Assembly: GCF_014203605.1 (NCBI RefSeq)
Contig: NZ_JACHJJ010000016.1
Location: 124,001-188,000 of the forward strand
DNA length: 64,000 nt
Reading direction: 5' to 3'
From: Thiemannella venezuelensis
Lineage (GTDB): Bacteria; Actinomycetota; Actinomycetes; Streptosporangiales; Streptosporangiaceae
How positions within the stretch are numbered: the stretch's first letter is position 1; each line of letters opens with the position of its first letter. The position numbers and the translations under genes were made by a program. Under the pieces are notes generated by a model, which was given only the letters and a program-made list of their open reading frames with translations, did not search any database and was not told where the DNA came from. Shown one piece after another: positions 20,026 through 28,154 of this stretch.

Positions 20026-21265
20026 CGGAGCCGGTCCGCCGGGCCCGCAGCACGATCTCCAGTTCGAACCGGATGTCGGGGTCCGCCAGCTGGTCGCCGT
20101 AGAGCTCCTCCAGCTGGCGGAGCCGGTAGCGCACGGTCTGCGGGTGCACGTGCAACCGGGCGGCGACCTCCCCGGCCCCCCGGCCGTGCCGCAGCCAGGC
20201 CAGCAGCGTCTCGGCCAGCCGGTCCTGCTGGCTGGGGCGCAGGTGGGCCAGGGGGGCGAGCCGTACCTCGGCCAGGGCGTTGACCAGGTCCTCGTCCTTG
20301 AACACGATCAGCGTGGCCATGTGGTCGGAGCAGCGCACCAGGCCCCGCCGCTCGGTGAGCACGCCGCGCCGGTTGAGGTCCAGCGCCTCGCGGGCCCAGC
20401 GCAGCGAGGTCGCGGCGGCGGAGAGCGGCACGGCGGGGCCGACCGCGGCCTTCCAGCCGCGCAGCCCGTTCTCCAGCGTCTGCGCCTGGCCGGGGCCGCT
20501 GGGGTCGGGGACGATCAGGCAGGGGCTGGGCCGGTCGAGGCCGAGGAGCACGTCCGGCGGGAGCGACGGGGGGCGGTAGCCGCCGGTCTGCTCGTCCAGC
20601 GCGACCCCGGCGACGGTCTTGGGCAGCCGCCACCCGGCCGCCTTGGCCAGGTCCGCGATGGCGTCGGGGGAGGCGGGGGGCTGGCTGAGCAGCAGGTCCA
20701 TCAGGCGGTGGCGGCGGCGCTCGATCTCCCCGGCCGCGCGGGCCCTGGCCTCGTCGAAGCCCTCGGCGGCGGCGTCGGCGAGCTGGTCGAGGTAGACGAA
20801 GATGGCCTCACCCAGGTCGTACAGGTGCTGCGGGGTGAGGCCGATCCGCTCGGACTGCTCGGTCAGGCGCCGCCAGGCCACCCGGGCGCCGAGCCGCATC
20901 GCGGTCTGCAGCGGGTCGAGGTTGCGGCCCTCGTTGGCCTCGCCGCGGCCGATCGTGCGGAACACCTCCGGTTCGAGGGGCCGGGTGGGGTTCTCGATCC
21001 GGTCCACGAACTGGCGGAGCGCCTCGTCCACGGCCAGCCGCACGGCCTTGACGTAGATCTCGTCGGACGGGCGGGAGTACTCCGGGATGCGGATCGTGAT
21101 CTCGTCGATCACCTGGTCGGCGACCTCGGAGAGGCCGGGCCGGAGCAGTTTGGCCACGTCGGAGGGGGTGGACCTCCACAGCCGCTGGTCGGAGAGATCC
21201 TGGGATCTTCCCTTACGGGCGCCGAAGCCGGTGGTCGCGACCCGGGTGTGTTCCTTCGTCCGCAT
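20006..21265 (-). CDS. PucR/CdaR-family transcriptional regulator
   Basis: This 419-residue protein has an N-terminal regulatory region rich in helices, a GGDEF-like middle segment, and the C-terminal PucR HTH: LLAWLRHGRGAGEVAARLHV followed by HPQTVRYRLRQLEELYG. I set the start at MRTKEHTRV because GGAGG lies six bases upstream; a longer frame adds 15 residues without such a site. Its 3' end overlaps the ccr 3' end by 20 bp, convergently. It could regulate the lipid locus, as PucR proteins often act on neighbouring catabolic or biosynthetic genes. Confidence 0.9.
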   Translation of the reverse strand: MRTKEHTRVATTGFGARKGRSQDLSDQRLWRSTPSDVAKLLRPGLSEVADQVIDEITIRIPEYSRPSDEIYVKAVRLAVDEALRQFVDRIENPTRPLEPEVFRTIGRGEANEGRNLDPLQTAMRLGARVAWRRLTEQSERIGLTPQHLYDLGEAIFVYLDQLADAAAEGFDEARARAAGEIERRRHRLMDLLLSQPPASPDAIADLAKAAGWRLPKTVAGVALDEQTGGYRPPSLPPDVLLGLDRPSPCLIVPDPSGPGQAQTLENGLRGWKAAVGPAVPLSAAATSLRWAREALDLNRRGVLTERRGLVRCSDHMATLIVFKDEDLVNALAEVRLAPLAHLRPSQQDRLAETLLAWLRHGRGAGEVAARLHVHPQTVRYRLRQLEELYGDQLADPDIRFELEIVLRARRTGSVSSGTA

Positions 21266-21383
21266 AGACCCTCCTGTCGGAGCGCGCCTCATGTTCTGAC
21301 GTGTTAACACTTTGAGCTAGTAGCAAACGCTTGTTCTTGTCCCAAAGGCAACACCTGGCGTGTCCGGCGGGAGGGATTGAGAC

Positions 21384-21584
21384 CTATCCGAGATACGCGG
21401 CGAACTCCTCCAGGGAGATGAGGCCGTCGCCGTCCCGGTCCATCCGGGCGATCGCCGCGGCGGCGGCCTCCGCGGTGATGGGCTGGCCGAGCACCTCCAT
21501 GAGACGGCTCATCTCGGTGGCCGAGATGAGGCCGTCGTCGTCGGCGTCGACGATCCTGAAGGTCGTCGCGTAGTCGTTCGGCAC
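21384..21584 (-). CDS. Small two-EF-hand calcium-binding protein
   Basis: The 66-residue protein starts at GTG. Two canonical EF-hand loops are visible: DADDDGLISATE (about residues 13-24) and DRDGDGLISLEE (about 49-60), each with Asp at positions 1, 3 and 5, Gly at 6 and Glu at 12. It resembles the small calmodulin-like CabD-type proteins of actinomycetes. It is likely a cytoplasmic Ca2+ buffer or sensor. The partner is unknown. Confidence 0.88.
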   Translation of the reverse strand: MPNDYATTFRIVDADDDGLISATEMSRLMEVLGQPITAEAAAAAIARMDRDGDGLISLEEFAAYLG

Positions 21585-21652
21585 GGATGCACTCGCCTTC
21601 CGGTACGGAGAAAAGAGACGAGCAGAACATTAGCCGGACGACGACAGGATGT

Positions 21653-21720
21653 GGGGCTCCGGCATATGGCCATATTTCCGGATATGTAGTTGCTGCATAT
21701 CCGGACCGGCGCGGAGCCCC
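21653..21720. terminator. Nested palindromic hairpin downstream of secDF
   Basis: The outer arms GGGGCTCCG (21653-21661) and CGGAGCCCC (21712-21720) enclose two further palindromes: ATATGGCCATAT (21664-21675) and CCGGATATG/CATATCCGG (21678-21686 and 21696-21704). It lies between the secDF stop and the EF-hand start, both on the minus strand. It could terminate secDF transcription or be a protein-binding site upstream of the EF-hand gene. No U-run follows. Confidence 0.5.
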
Positions 21721-21755
21721 GCACCTGCCGACCGATCACCGCCGTCGGTTCACCG

Positions 21756-24125
21756 TCAGACCACCGCCCCCGAGCCCTCCCGCCTGGGCTTCACCCGCTG
21801 CTTGGGCTGCGGCGGCGCGCCGGGGTGGCGCTGCTCGAACACGATCGCCAGCGGCGTCGCGACGAACGCCGAGGAGAGCGTGCCGACGACGATGCCGATC
21901 AGCAGCGCCACCGCGAAGTCGGTGAGCGAGGCGCCGCCGAGCACGGCCAGCGCGGCCAGGATGAACAGCGCCCCCAGGCCGGTGTTCACGGTGCGCGGCA
22001 CGGTCTGCAGGACCGCGGCGCCGGCCACCTTCGCGAAGCTCTCCTTCGGCCGGGCCCCCCACAGCTCGCGGACCCGGTCGAAGACCACCACCTTGTCGTT
22101 GACCGAGTAGCCGATCACGGTGAGCATCGAGGCGAGGAACACCCCGTCGATCGGCTTGCCCAGCCACGCGAACGCGCCGATCACGATCGAGGCGTCGGCG
22201 GCCAGGGTCAGCACGGCCGCCAGGCCGAAGGTCCAGCGGAAGCGGAAGGCCAGGTAGAGCAACTGGGCGGCGAGCGCGACGGCCAGCGCGATCAGCGCGT
22301 TGCGGCGCAGCTCGTCGCCGAGGCTCGGGCCGATGAGCTCGTCGCGGACCTTGGAGACCTGCCCGGCCCCGCGCTCCAGCGCCGCCTCGATCCGGTTCAC
22401 CTCGGTGTTGCTGATCTGGCCGGTCCGCACGGAGATGTCCGAACCCGAGGTCTGCACCACGGCGCTGGGGAACCCGGCGTCGCCGACCAGCTCCCGGGCG
22501 GCGTCGGCGGTGATCGGCCTGCTCGTCGCGTACTCGACGATCCGGCCGCCGGTGAACTCCACGCCGTAGTTCAGCCCGCGCAGCGCGATCCCGGCCAGGG
22601 AGACGGCCACCAGCACGCCGGTGGCCACGAGGTAGGCCGTACGGCGGCGCATGACGTCGGGGTCGCGCTCGTTGAGCCACCTGCGGACCCGCCCGATGTC
22701 GGACAGGCCGGTGATCCGGGGCCGGGCCGACACCGCCCGCCGGTTCACCGCCCACTGGGCCAGCACGCGGGTGATGACCATGGCGGTGACCAGGGAGGCG
22801 ATCACACCGATGGAGAGGGTCACGCCGAAGCCGCGGACCGGCCCCGAGGCCAGGAAGAACAGCAGCCCGGCGGCGAGCAGCGTGGTGATGTTGGAGTCGG
22901 CCACCGCGCTCCAGGCGTTGCGGAAGCCCTTCTCCAGCGCCTGGCGGAGCTTCGTCCCGCCGCCGGCCGCGGCGGCCTCCCGGGAGGCCTTCGGGCCGTC
23001 CGCCCGGGAGCCCCCGGCCGCGCCCGCCGTACCGGAACCGCCCGCCGCGCCGGTCCGGTCCGCGGCGTACTCCTCGCGCGCCCGCTCGAAGACCAGCACG
23101 TTGGCGTCGACCGCCATGCCGATCGCGAGCACGAAGCCCGCCAGGCCGGGCAGCGTGAGCGTGGCGCCCAGCGCCACCAGCGCCGCGTAGGAGACGAGCG
23201 CGTAGCAGGCCAGGGCGAAGGCGGCGATGAGGCCCACCAGCCGGTAGATGACGACGATGAACAGCGCGGTGAGCACGACGCCGATGACGCCGGCCTGGGC
23301 GCTGGCGGCGATCGCGGCGGCGCCCAGGGTCGGGCCGACGGTCCGCTGCTCGATGATCTCGACGGGCACCGGGAGCGAGCCGCCCTCGATCAGCACGGCC
23401 AGGTCCTGCGCCTCCTCGGCGGTGAAGGAGCCGGTGATCTGGGTGGAACCGCCGGACAGGCCCACGTTGCAGGCGACGCCCTCGTTGACCTGCGGGGAGA
23501 TGATGACCTTGTCGTCGAGCACGATGGCGACCCGGCGCTTGGGGTCGCCCGTCGGATTGCAGGCCGCCTCGCCGGTCAGCTTCGCCCACGCCTCGCGGCC
23601 CTGGTCGCGGAAGTCGACGGTGACGAACCAGCCGGTGCCCGACTGGGAGTCGAGCCCCGCCTCGGCGCCGCTGACCCCGTCGCCGGTCAGCCGGGCCGGG
23701 CCGATGAGGAGGCGGCCGCCGTCCTCGTCGGTGATGACCCGCTCGCCCTTGCCGGGCGTGGTGCCCTGGTCGGCCAGCGCTACGACCGGGTGGAAGGTGA
23801 GCTGGGCGGTCTTGCCGATGACCTCGGCGGCCTTGGTCGCGTCCAGCACGCCGGGCAGCTCGACGATGATCCGCCGCTCGCCCGAGCGGGACAGCGGCGC
23901 GTCCGCCACGCCCAGCCCGTCGGCCCGGCGGCGGAGCACCTCCAGGGTGCGGTCGGTGGTCTCGGCGTCGGCCCGGACGGTCGGGGAGTCCTTGGTCTCC
24001 AGCACGATCTGGGTGCCGCCGCGCAGGTCGAGGCCGAGGCGCGGGGTCATGGTCAGCGCTATGTAGAGCGAGGTCGCGATGACGGCGAACGCCGCCAGCG
24101 CACGCACCACAGGGGCACGCGTCAT
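21756..24125 (-). CDS. secDF: SecDF fusion protein, protein-export RND subunit
   Basis: The 789-residue protein fuses SecD and SecF, each with six TM helices. The SecD half has GLDLRGGTQIVLE near the first helix, a large periplasmic domain and GFVLAIGMAVDANVLVFERARE. The SecF half has LNYGVEFTGGRIVEY and IGYSVNDKVVVFDRVRE. The complex uses the proton motive force to help SecYEG release translocated proteins. An Ala/Gly-rich insertion of about 40 residues follows the SecD FERAREEY segment. The ATG at 24125 is preferred because GGAGG precedes it, inside the four-residue longer frame. Many actinobacteria carry separate secD and secF near ruvABC/yajC, so this fused copy may be a paralogue. Confidence 0.92.
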   Translation of the reverse strand: MTRAPVVRALAAFAVIATSLYIALTMTPRLGLDLRGGTQIVLETKDSPTVRADAETTDRTLEVLRRRADGLGVADAPLSRSGERRIIVELPGVLDATKAAEVIGKTAQLTFHPVVALADQGTTPGKGERVITDEDGGRLLIGPARLTGDGVSGAEAGLDSQSGTGWFVTVDFRDQGREAWAKLTGEAACNPTGDPKRRVAIVLDDKVIISPQVNEGVACNVGLSGGSTQITGSFTAEEAQDLAVLIEGGSLPVPVEIIEQRTVGPTLGAAAIAASAQAGVIGVVLTALFIVVIYRLVGLIAAFALACYALVSYAALVALGATLTLPGLAGFVLAIGMAVDANVLVFERAREEYAADRTGAAGGSGTAGAAGGSRADGPKASREAAAAGGGTKLRQALEKGFRNAWSAVADSNITTLLAAGLLFFLASGPVRGFGVTLSIGVIASLVTAMVITRVLAQWAVNRRAVSARPRITGLSDIGRVRRWLNERDPDVMRRRTAYLVATGVLVAVSLAGIALRGLNYGVEFTGGRIVEYATSRPITADAARELVGDAGFPSAVVQTSGSDISVRTGQISNTEVNRIEAALERGAGQVSKVRDELIGPSLGDELRRNALIALAVALAAQLLYLAFRFRWTFGLAAVLTLAADASIVIGAFAWLGKPIDGVFLASMLTVIGYSVNDKVVVFDRVRELWGARPKESFAKVAGAAVLQTVPRTVNTGLGALFILAALAVLGGASLTDFAVALLIGIVVGTLSSAFVATPLAIVFEQRHPGAPPQPKQRVKPRREGSGAVV

Positions 24126-24194
24126 GAAAGCCTCCACGGGCTTGAAGGGATGTTCGCGGGTACGGCGAGGCGCCCGGAAGCGGTTCCGGGTGCC

Positions 24195-24566
24195 TCAGAC
24201 GCCCGTGGAGGGAGGAGCCCGGCCGGACCTGACCAGCAGGGCCGCGAGCGGGCGGGGGTCGTCGTCGCGCGCGGGCGCCGTGCCGGAGCCACGCGCGAGG
24301 GAGAGGCGCCGGGCGTCCGGCGGGACGGCCGCGGCGGGGTGCCATCCTCCGGAGCCGCCGGTCCCGGCGAGCCCGGGGGCGACGACGTGGAAGCGGTCTC
24401 CGGCGTGGGCCTGGCGGGAGAGCGGGTGGTGCTCGCCGGAGGCCTTGGCGACCGCAGGGGCGTGCAGCAGGGCGGCGGCGCCCGGCCCGAGCCCGCCGGA
24501 GACGAGCAGCGGGAACAGCAGGGCGAGCAGCCAGCCGAAGGACGCGCCGCGCCTCGGCTGCCGCAT
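24195..24566 (-). CDS. Small secreted or membrane-anchored hypothetical protein
   Basis: The 123-residue protein has a strong ribosome-binding site (GGAGGGCACC before ATG) and an N-terminal hydrophobic segment, GWLLALLFPLLVSGGLG, that could be a signal peptide or anchor. The rest is Pro/Ala/Gly-rich with several His residues and no recognised domain. It lies 69 bp upstream of secDF on the same strand and may share its transcript. Confidence 0.6.
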   Translation of the reverse strand: MRQPRRGASFGWLLALLFPLLVSGGLGPGAAALLHAPAVAKASGEHHPLSRQAHAGDRFHVVAPGLAGTGGSGGWHPAAAVPPDARRLSLARGSGTAPARDDDPRPLAALLVRSGRAPPSTGV

Positions 24567-24694
24567 GGTGCCCTCCGGTGGATCGCCGGTCACCCCGGGA
24601 TGATTCCCCTCACCCTAGTGCTCCTCCCGCGGAGGCATGCGCCATCCCCGCGCCGCGGCCTCATAAACGTCCCGGGAGCGGGTAGTGCGCCCGA

Positions 24695-26353
24695 ATGCGA
24701 CTGACCAACACCGCCGACCTGTGGTGGAAGAACGCCGTGATCTACTGCCTGGACGTCGAGACGTACAAGGACGGCAACGGGGACGGCATCGGCGACTTCC
24801 GGGGCCTGACCCAGCAGGTCGACCACCTGGACCGGCTCGGGGTGACCTGCATCTGGCTGATGCCGTTCTTCCCCAGCCCCGACCGCGACGACGGCTACGA
24901 CATCACCGACTTCTACTCGGTCGACCCCCGCCTGGGCACCCTCGGCGACTTCGTGGAGTTCATGCGGACCGCCAGGGACCGGGGCATCCGGGTCATCGCC
25001 GACCTGGTGGTCAACCACACCTCCGACGAGCACCCCTGGTTCAAGGAGTCCCGCTCCAGCCGGGACTCGCCCAAGCGCGACTGGTACGTCTGGAAGGACG
25101 AACCCGACCCCGTCGACCCCAAGGACCTCGTCTTCCCCGACAAGGAGGACAGTTTCTGGGAGCTCGACGAGGGGACCGGCCAGTACTACCTGCACAGGTT
25201 CTACCGGTTCCAGCCGGACCTGAACACGGGCAACCCCGAGGTCCGCGACGAGATCGCGCGCATCCTCGGCTTCTGGATGGAGCTGGGCCTGTCCGGCTTC
25301 CGGGTGGACGCGGTGCCGTTCCTGCTGGAGGGCGTCGACGGCGACCCGCACGAGTTCCTCGCCGACCTGCGGGCCTTCCTGAACAGGCGGGACGGGAGCG
25401 CGATCCTGCTGGGCGAGGTCAACCTGCCCTACCCGGACCTGATGAAGTACTTCGGCAACGGCAACGGCGACCAGATCACCATGTGCTTCGACTTCATCGG
25501 CATGCAGCGCTTCCACCTGTCGATGGCCCGCAAGAACCCGCAGGTGCTCGCCGAAGCCCTGCGCGAGCGGCCCCGGCCGCCCAAGGACTCGCAGTGGGCC
25601 AGCTTCGTCCGCAACCACGACGAGCTGACCCTGGACAAGCTGACCGACTCCGAGCGCCAGGAGGTCTTCGACGCCTTCGGCCCCGACAAGGACATGCAGC
25701 TGTTCGGGCGCGGCCTGCGCCGTCGCCTGCCGCCGATGCTCGGCGGCGATCTGAGCAGGCTCAAGCTGGCCTACAGCGTGATGTTCTCCCTGCCGGGCAC
25801 GCCCGTGCTCTTCTACGGCGAGGAGATCGGCCTCGGCGAGAACCTGGAGGCCGAGGGCCGGATGGCGGTGCGGATCCCCATGCAGTGGGCCCCGGGCGGC
25901 GGCTTCTCCGACGACCCGAAGGTCTCCGTCCCCAGCCCCACCGGCCGGTTCGGCCCGCGCAACGTCAACGTCGACTCCCAGCGCCGGGACAACGACTCGC
26001 TGCTGCGGTGGGTGACGCTGCTGATCGAGCGCTACCGGGAGTCGCCGGAGCTGGCCTGGGGCGCGTACGAGGTCCTGGACGCCGGTGACGAGGCGGTGCT
26101 GGCCCACCGGGCCGACGCCGAGGGCGGGACCGTGCTGGCCGTGCACAACTTCGCCGACCGCGAGGCGCAGGTGGAGCTCTACCTGTGCGGCGTCGACGAC
26201 TCGAAGGTCCTGGTCGACCTGCTGGTCGACGGGACGCAGGACGTGCCGCCGGACGGGCAGGTGCGCTTCACCATCGGCCCGTACGGCTGCCGCTGGTTCC
26301 GGGTCGCCGAGCCGGACCAGCTCCCGGAGGACGCCTCGGCCAAGGGCTCCTGA
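24695..26353 (+). CDS. GH13 alpha-amylase-family enzyme, trehalose synthase-like
   Basis: The 552-residue TIM-barrel enzyme opens with the TreS/GH13_16-like WWKNAVIYCLDVETYKDGNG. Catalytic positions are the nucleophile Asp205 (FRVDAVPF), acid/base Glu241 (LLGEVNLPYPD) and stabiliser Asp309 (FVRNHDEL). A C-terminal beta domain follows. TreS interconverts maltose and trehalose, but relatives have other alpha-glucosidase activities, so the exact reaction is open. Trehalose is the usual acceptor of mycolates, and the lipid locus is only 5 kb away; a functional link is speculative. Confidence 0.88.
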   Translation: MRLTNTADLWWKNAVIYCLDVETYKDGNGDGIGDFRGLTQQVDHLDRLGVTCIWLMPFFPSPDRDDGYDITDFYSVDPRLGTLGDFVEFMRTARDRGIRVIADLVVNHTSDEHPWFKESRSSRDSPKRDWYVWKDEPDPVDPKDLVFPDKEDSFWELDEGTGQYYLHRFYRFQPDLNTGNPEVRDEIARILGFWMELGLSGFRVDAVPFLLEGVDGDPHEFLADLRAFLNRRDGSAILLGEVNLPYPDLMKYFGNGNGDQITMCFDFIGMQRFHLSMARKNPQVLAEALRERPRPPKDSQWASFVRNHDELTLDKLTDSERQEVFDAFGPDKDMQLFGRGLRRRLPPMLGGDLSRLKLAYSVMFSLPGTPVLFYGEEIGLGENLEAEGRMAVRIPMQWAPGGGFSDDPKVSVPSPTGRFGPRNVNVDSQRRDNDSLLRWVTLLIERYRESPELAWGAYEVLDAGDEAVLAHRADAEGGTVLAVHNFADREAQVELYLCGVDDSKVLVDLLVDGTQDVPPDGQVRFTIGPYGCRWFRVAEPDQLPEDASAKGS

Positions 26354-26380
26354 CCGTTCTCCGGCGGGACCCCTTGCGTA

Positions 26381-26421
26381 GCTAACGCTGTTAGCCTAAC
26401 ATTCTGACTAACAGCGTTAGC
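26381..26421. promoter_or_regulatory. Twin palindromic operator upstream of the SRPBCC-TetR operon
   Basis: GCTAACGCTGTTAG (26381-26394) and its exact reverse complement CTAACAGCGTTAGC (26408-26421) are 13 bp apart. Each is itself a near-palindrome with CTAAC and GTTAG arms, and a further CTAAC lies between them. This is typical of a TetR dimer-of-dimers site. The next genes include a TetR regulator, so negative autoregulation is likely. Confidence 0.8.
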
Positions 26422-26436
26422 CGTATGGAGGAAACC

Positions 26437-26958
26437 GTGCCCGCCTGGATCCTGATCGCCGTCGCCGTCCTGCTCGCCGTCCTGCTCGTCGTCCCCGCCG
26501 CCGTCTACGCCTGGACCCTGGTGCGCCCGCACCGGATCCGCACCGAGATCGAGATCGGGGCCTCGCCCGAGGAGGTGTGGCGGGTGCTGGCCGACTTCGC
26601 CGCCTACCCGGAGTGGAACCCGTTCATCGTGAGCGCGGAGGGCGAGCCCCGCGCCGGCGCCCGGCTCACCAACAGGCTCTCCGGCGGCGGGAACGACATG
26701 ACCTTCTCCCCGACGGTCCTGGCCGCCGTCCCGGGGCGGGAGCTGCGCTGGATCGGCCGGTTCGTGATGCCGGGGATCGTGGACGGCGAGCACTACTTCC
26801 TGATCGAGGACCTCGGCGGCGGCCGGAGCCGGTTCGTCCAGGGCGAGACCTTCACCGGCGCGCTCGTCCCGTTCGCCGGGAGGCTCCTGGACGTGGCGGG
26901 CGACTTCGCGCGGATGAACGCCGCCCTCAAGGCCCGCGCTGAGAGGATGGCCCGATGA
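26437..26958 (+). CDS. Membrane-anchored SRPBCC (START-like) protein
   Basis: The protein has 173 residues. An N-terminal TM helix (residues 1-30) precedes a polyketide-cyclase/dehydrase-type SRPBCC fold (IEIGASPEEVWRVLADFAAYPEWNPF), a hydrophobic-ligand-binding domain. I chose GTG 26437 because GGAGGA sits five bases upstream. The ATG four codons earlier overlaps that site. It is co-transcribed with the TetR gene, whose start overlaps its stop by four bases. A lipid- or small-molecule-handling role at the membrane is likely, but the ligand is unknown. Confidence 0.85.
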   Translation: MPAWILIAVAVLLAVLLVVPAAVYAWTLVRPHRIRTEIEIGASPEEVWRVLADFAAYPEWNPFIVSAEGEPRAGARLTNRLSGGGNDMTFSPTVLAAVPGRELRWIGRFVMPGIVDGEHYFLIEDLGGGRSRFVQGETFTGALVPFAGRLLDVAGDFARMNAALKARAERMAR

Positions 26959-27605
26959 GCGGTCAGCCGGAACTGAGCCCCCTCACCCCCCGCGCGGCGC
27001 AGATCGTCTCGGCGGCGCGGGCGCTGCTGGAGGAGGAGGGGCGCGACGCCCTCACCATGCGGGCGCTGGCCGACCGGCTCGGCATCCGGGCGCCCTCGCT
27101 GTACAAGCACTTCCCCGACAAGGCCGCCGTCGAGGCCGCGCTCGTCGAGCAGGGCCTCGCCGAGATGGGGGCCGCCCTCTACGCCGCCCTGGAGGGCGCG
27201 GCCGCCGGACCCCGGGCGGCCGGACCCCGGGCGGCCGGACCCCGGGCGGCCGGTGCCGGGGGCGCCGGTGCCGAGGCAGGCGGTGCCGAGGCGGGCGGTG
27301 CCGAGGCGGGCGGGGTGATCGGGGCCGTGCTGCGGGCCTACCGGTCCGCCGCGCTCGCCCGGCCCGCCCTCTACCGCCTGACGACCTCGGGCCCGCTGGC
27401 CCGCGAGCGCCTCGCCCCGGGGCTGGAGGAGTGGTCGGGCACCCCGCTCTTCCTCGCCGCGGGCGAGCCGTACCTCGCGCAGGCCCTGTGGTCCTTCGCG
27501 CACGGCATGGTGGTCCTGGAGCTCGACGGGCGCTATCCCGAGGGCTCCGACCTCGACCGGACCTGGGCCGAGGGCGCCCGGGCCTTCGCCGCCCGCCGCG
27601 CCTGA
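26955..27605 (+). CDS. TetR-family transcriptional regulator
   Basis: The 216-residue protein has an N-terminal HTH (ALTMRALADRLGIRAPSLYKHFPDK) typical of TetR, with a TetR_C-like WHG domain (AYRSAALARPALYRLTT; SFAHGMVVLELDGRYP). Between them, residues about 84-112 hold low-complexity repeats: GPRAA three times and GAEAG three times. These probably expand a loop. The gene overlaps the SRPBCC stop (ATGA). The twin operator upstream of the pair is its probable target. Confidence 0.92.
   Translation: MSGQPELSPLTPRAAQIVSAARALLEEEGRDALTMRALADRLGIRAPSLYKHFPDKAAVEAALVEQGLAEMGAALYAALEGAAAGPRAAGPRAAGPRAAGAGGAGAEAGGAEAGGAEAGGVIGAVLRAYRSAALARPALYRLTTSGPLARERLAPGLEEWSGTPLFLAAGEPYLAQALWSFAHGMVVLELDGRYPEGSDLDRTWAEGARAFAARRA
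27216..27311 (+). repeat. Two in-frame triplicated repeats in the tetR gene
   Basis: A 15-bp unit (GGACCCCGGGCGGCC) occurs three times, encoding GPRAA. Then a 15-bp unit close to GGTGCCGAGGCGGGC occurs three times, encoding GAEAG. Both keep the reading frame and are likely slippage products. Confidence 0.8.
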
Positions 27606-27776
27606 GCCCCCGGCGCTCCCGGGGAGCCGTGCCCCGTCCGTCCGGGGAGGAGGACCCCTCGGGCCGCGCGGCCTGCCGGATCGCGCACACCTTGCGAGCG
27701 GGCAATTCCCTTAACCCCTTATGCTACGGGCCGATACTTTTGTCGACCCAGTTCGCCGCAGAGAAAGAAGTGCGCC

Positions 27777-27869
27777 GTGTACAAGGACTTCGCGATCGAG
27801 GCCGTCATGTGGCTGATCCCCGTCGTCGTGCTGATCGCCCTGGCCTGGATGATCACCGCGACCGCCTGA
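27777..27869 (+). CDS. 30-residue single-TM membrane peptide
   Basis: The frame starts at GTG with AAAGAAG ten bases upstream and ends in TGA. It encodes a charged N-terminus (YKDFAIEAV) and one hydrophobic helix (MWLIPVVVLIALAWMI). The upstream 80 bp are unusually AT-rich (TTCCCTTAACCCCTTATGC), as expected of a promoter. It is short and without known family, so the call rests on composition and signals only. Confidence 0.45.
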   Translation: MYKDFAIEAVMWLIPVVVLIALAWMITATA

Positions 27870-27916
27870 CCCCTGCGCGGCCCCGGGGTCCCCGGGGCCG
27901 GTCCGCCCGGCCGCGG

Positions 27917-28099
27917 TCACGCCCGGGGCGGTCCCGGCAGCAGGGACCGCAGGGCGAGGGCGGCGGCGTCGTCGGGGGAGACGGTGCGCCGCCGCACATA
28001 GGCGAGGAGGTCGGGGTAGTGCGCGGTGTAGATCTCCTCGAAGCGCCGTTCGGGATCAGGGGGACCCACGCTGGTTCCTTCCGCCGGGGACTCCGTCAC
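27917..28099 (-). pseudogene. Remnant of an ECF-type sigma-70 factor (N-terminal region 2 only)
   Basis: The 60-residue frame contains RFEEIYTAHYPDLLAYVRRR, the start of sigma region 2 in ECF factors, then runs into an unrelated tail and stops. Regions 2.3-2.4 and 4 are missing. No continuation appears in any frame before the next gene, so it is a deletion remnant and not a simple frameshift. A short functional protein cannot be excluded. Confidence 0.6.
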
Positions 28100-28154
28100 C
28101 CTGTACCTGTTCGGGCGGGGGCAGGTGTTTCACCCCTTTTCCCGGGATCCGGCG

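Noticed and set aside
22300-24066. Rightward Ser/Thr/Arg-rich frames opposite secDF
   Set aside because: Shadow frames; no start signals, and the membrane-protein pattern is on the other strand.
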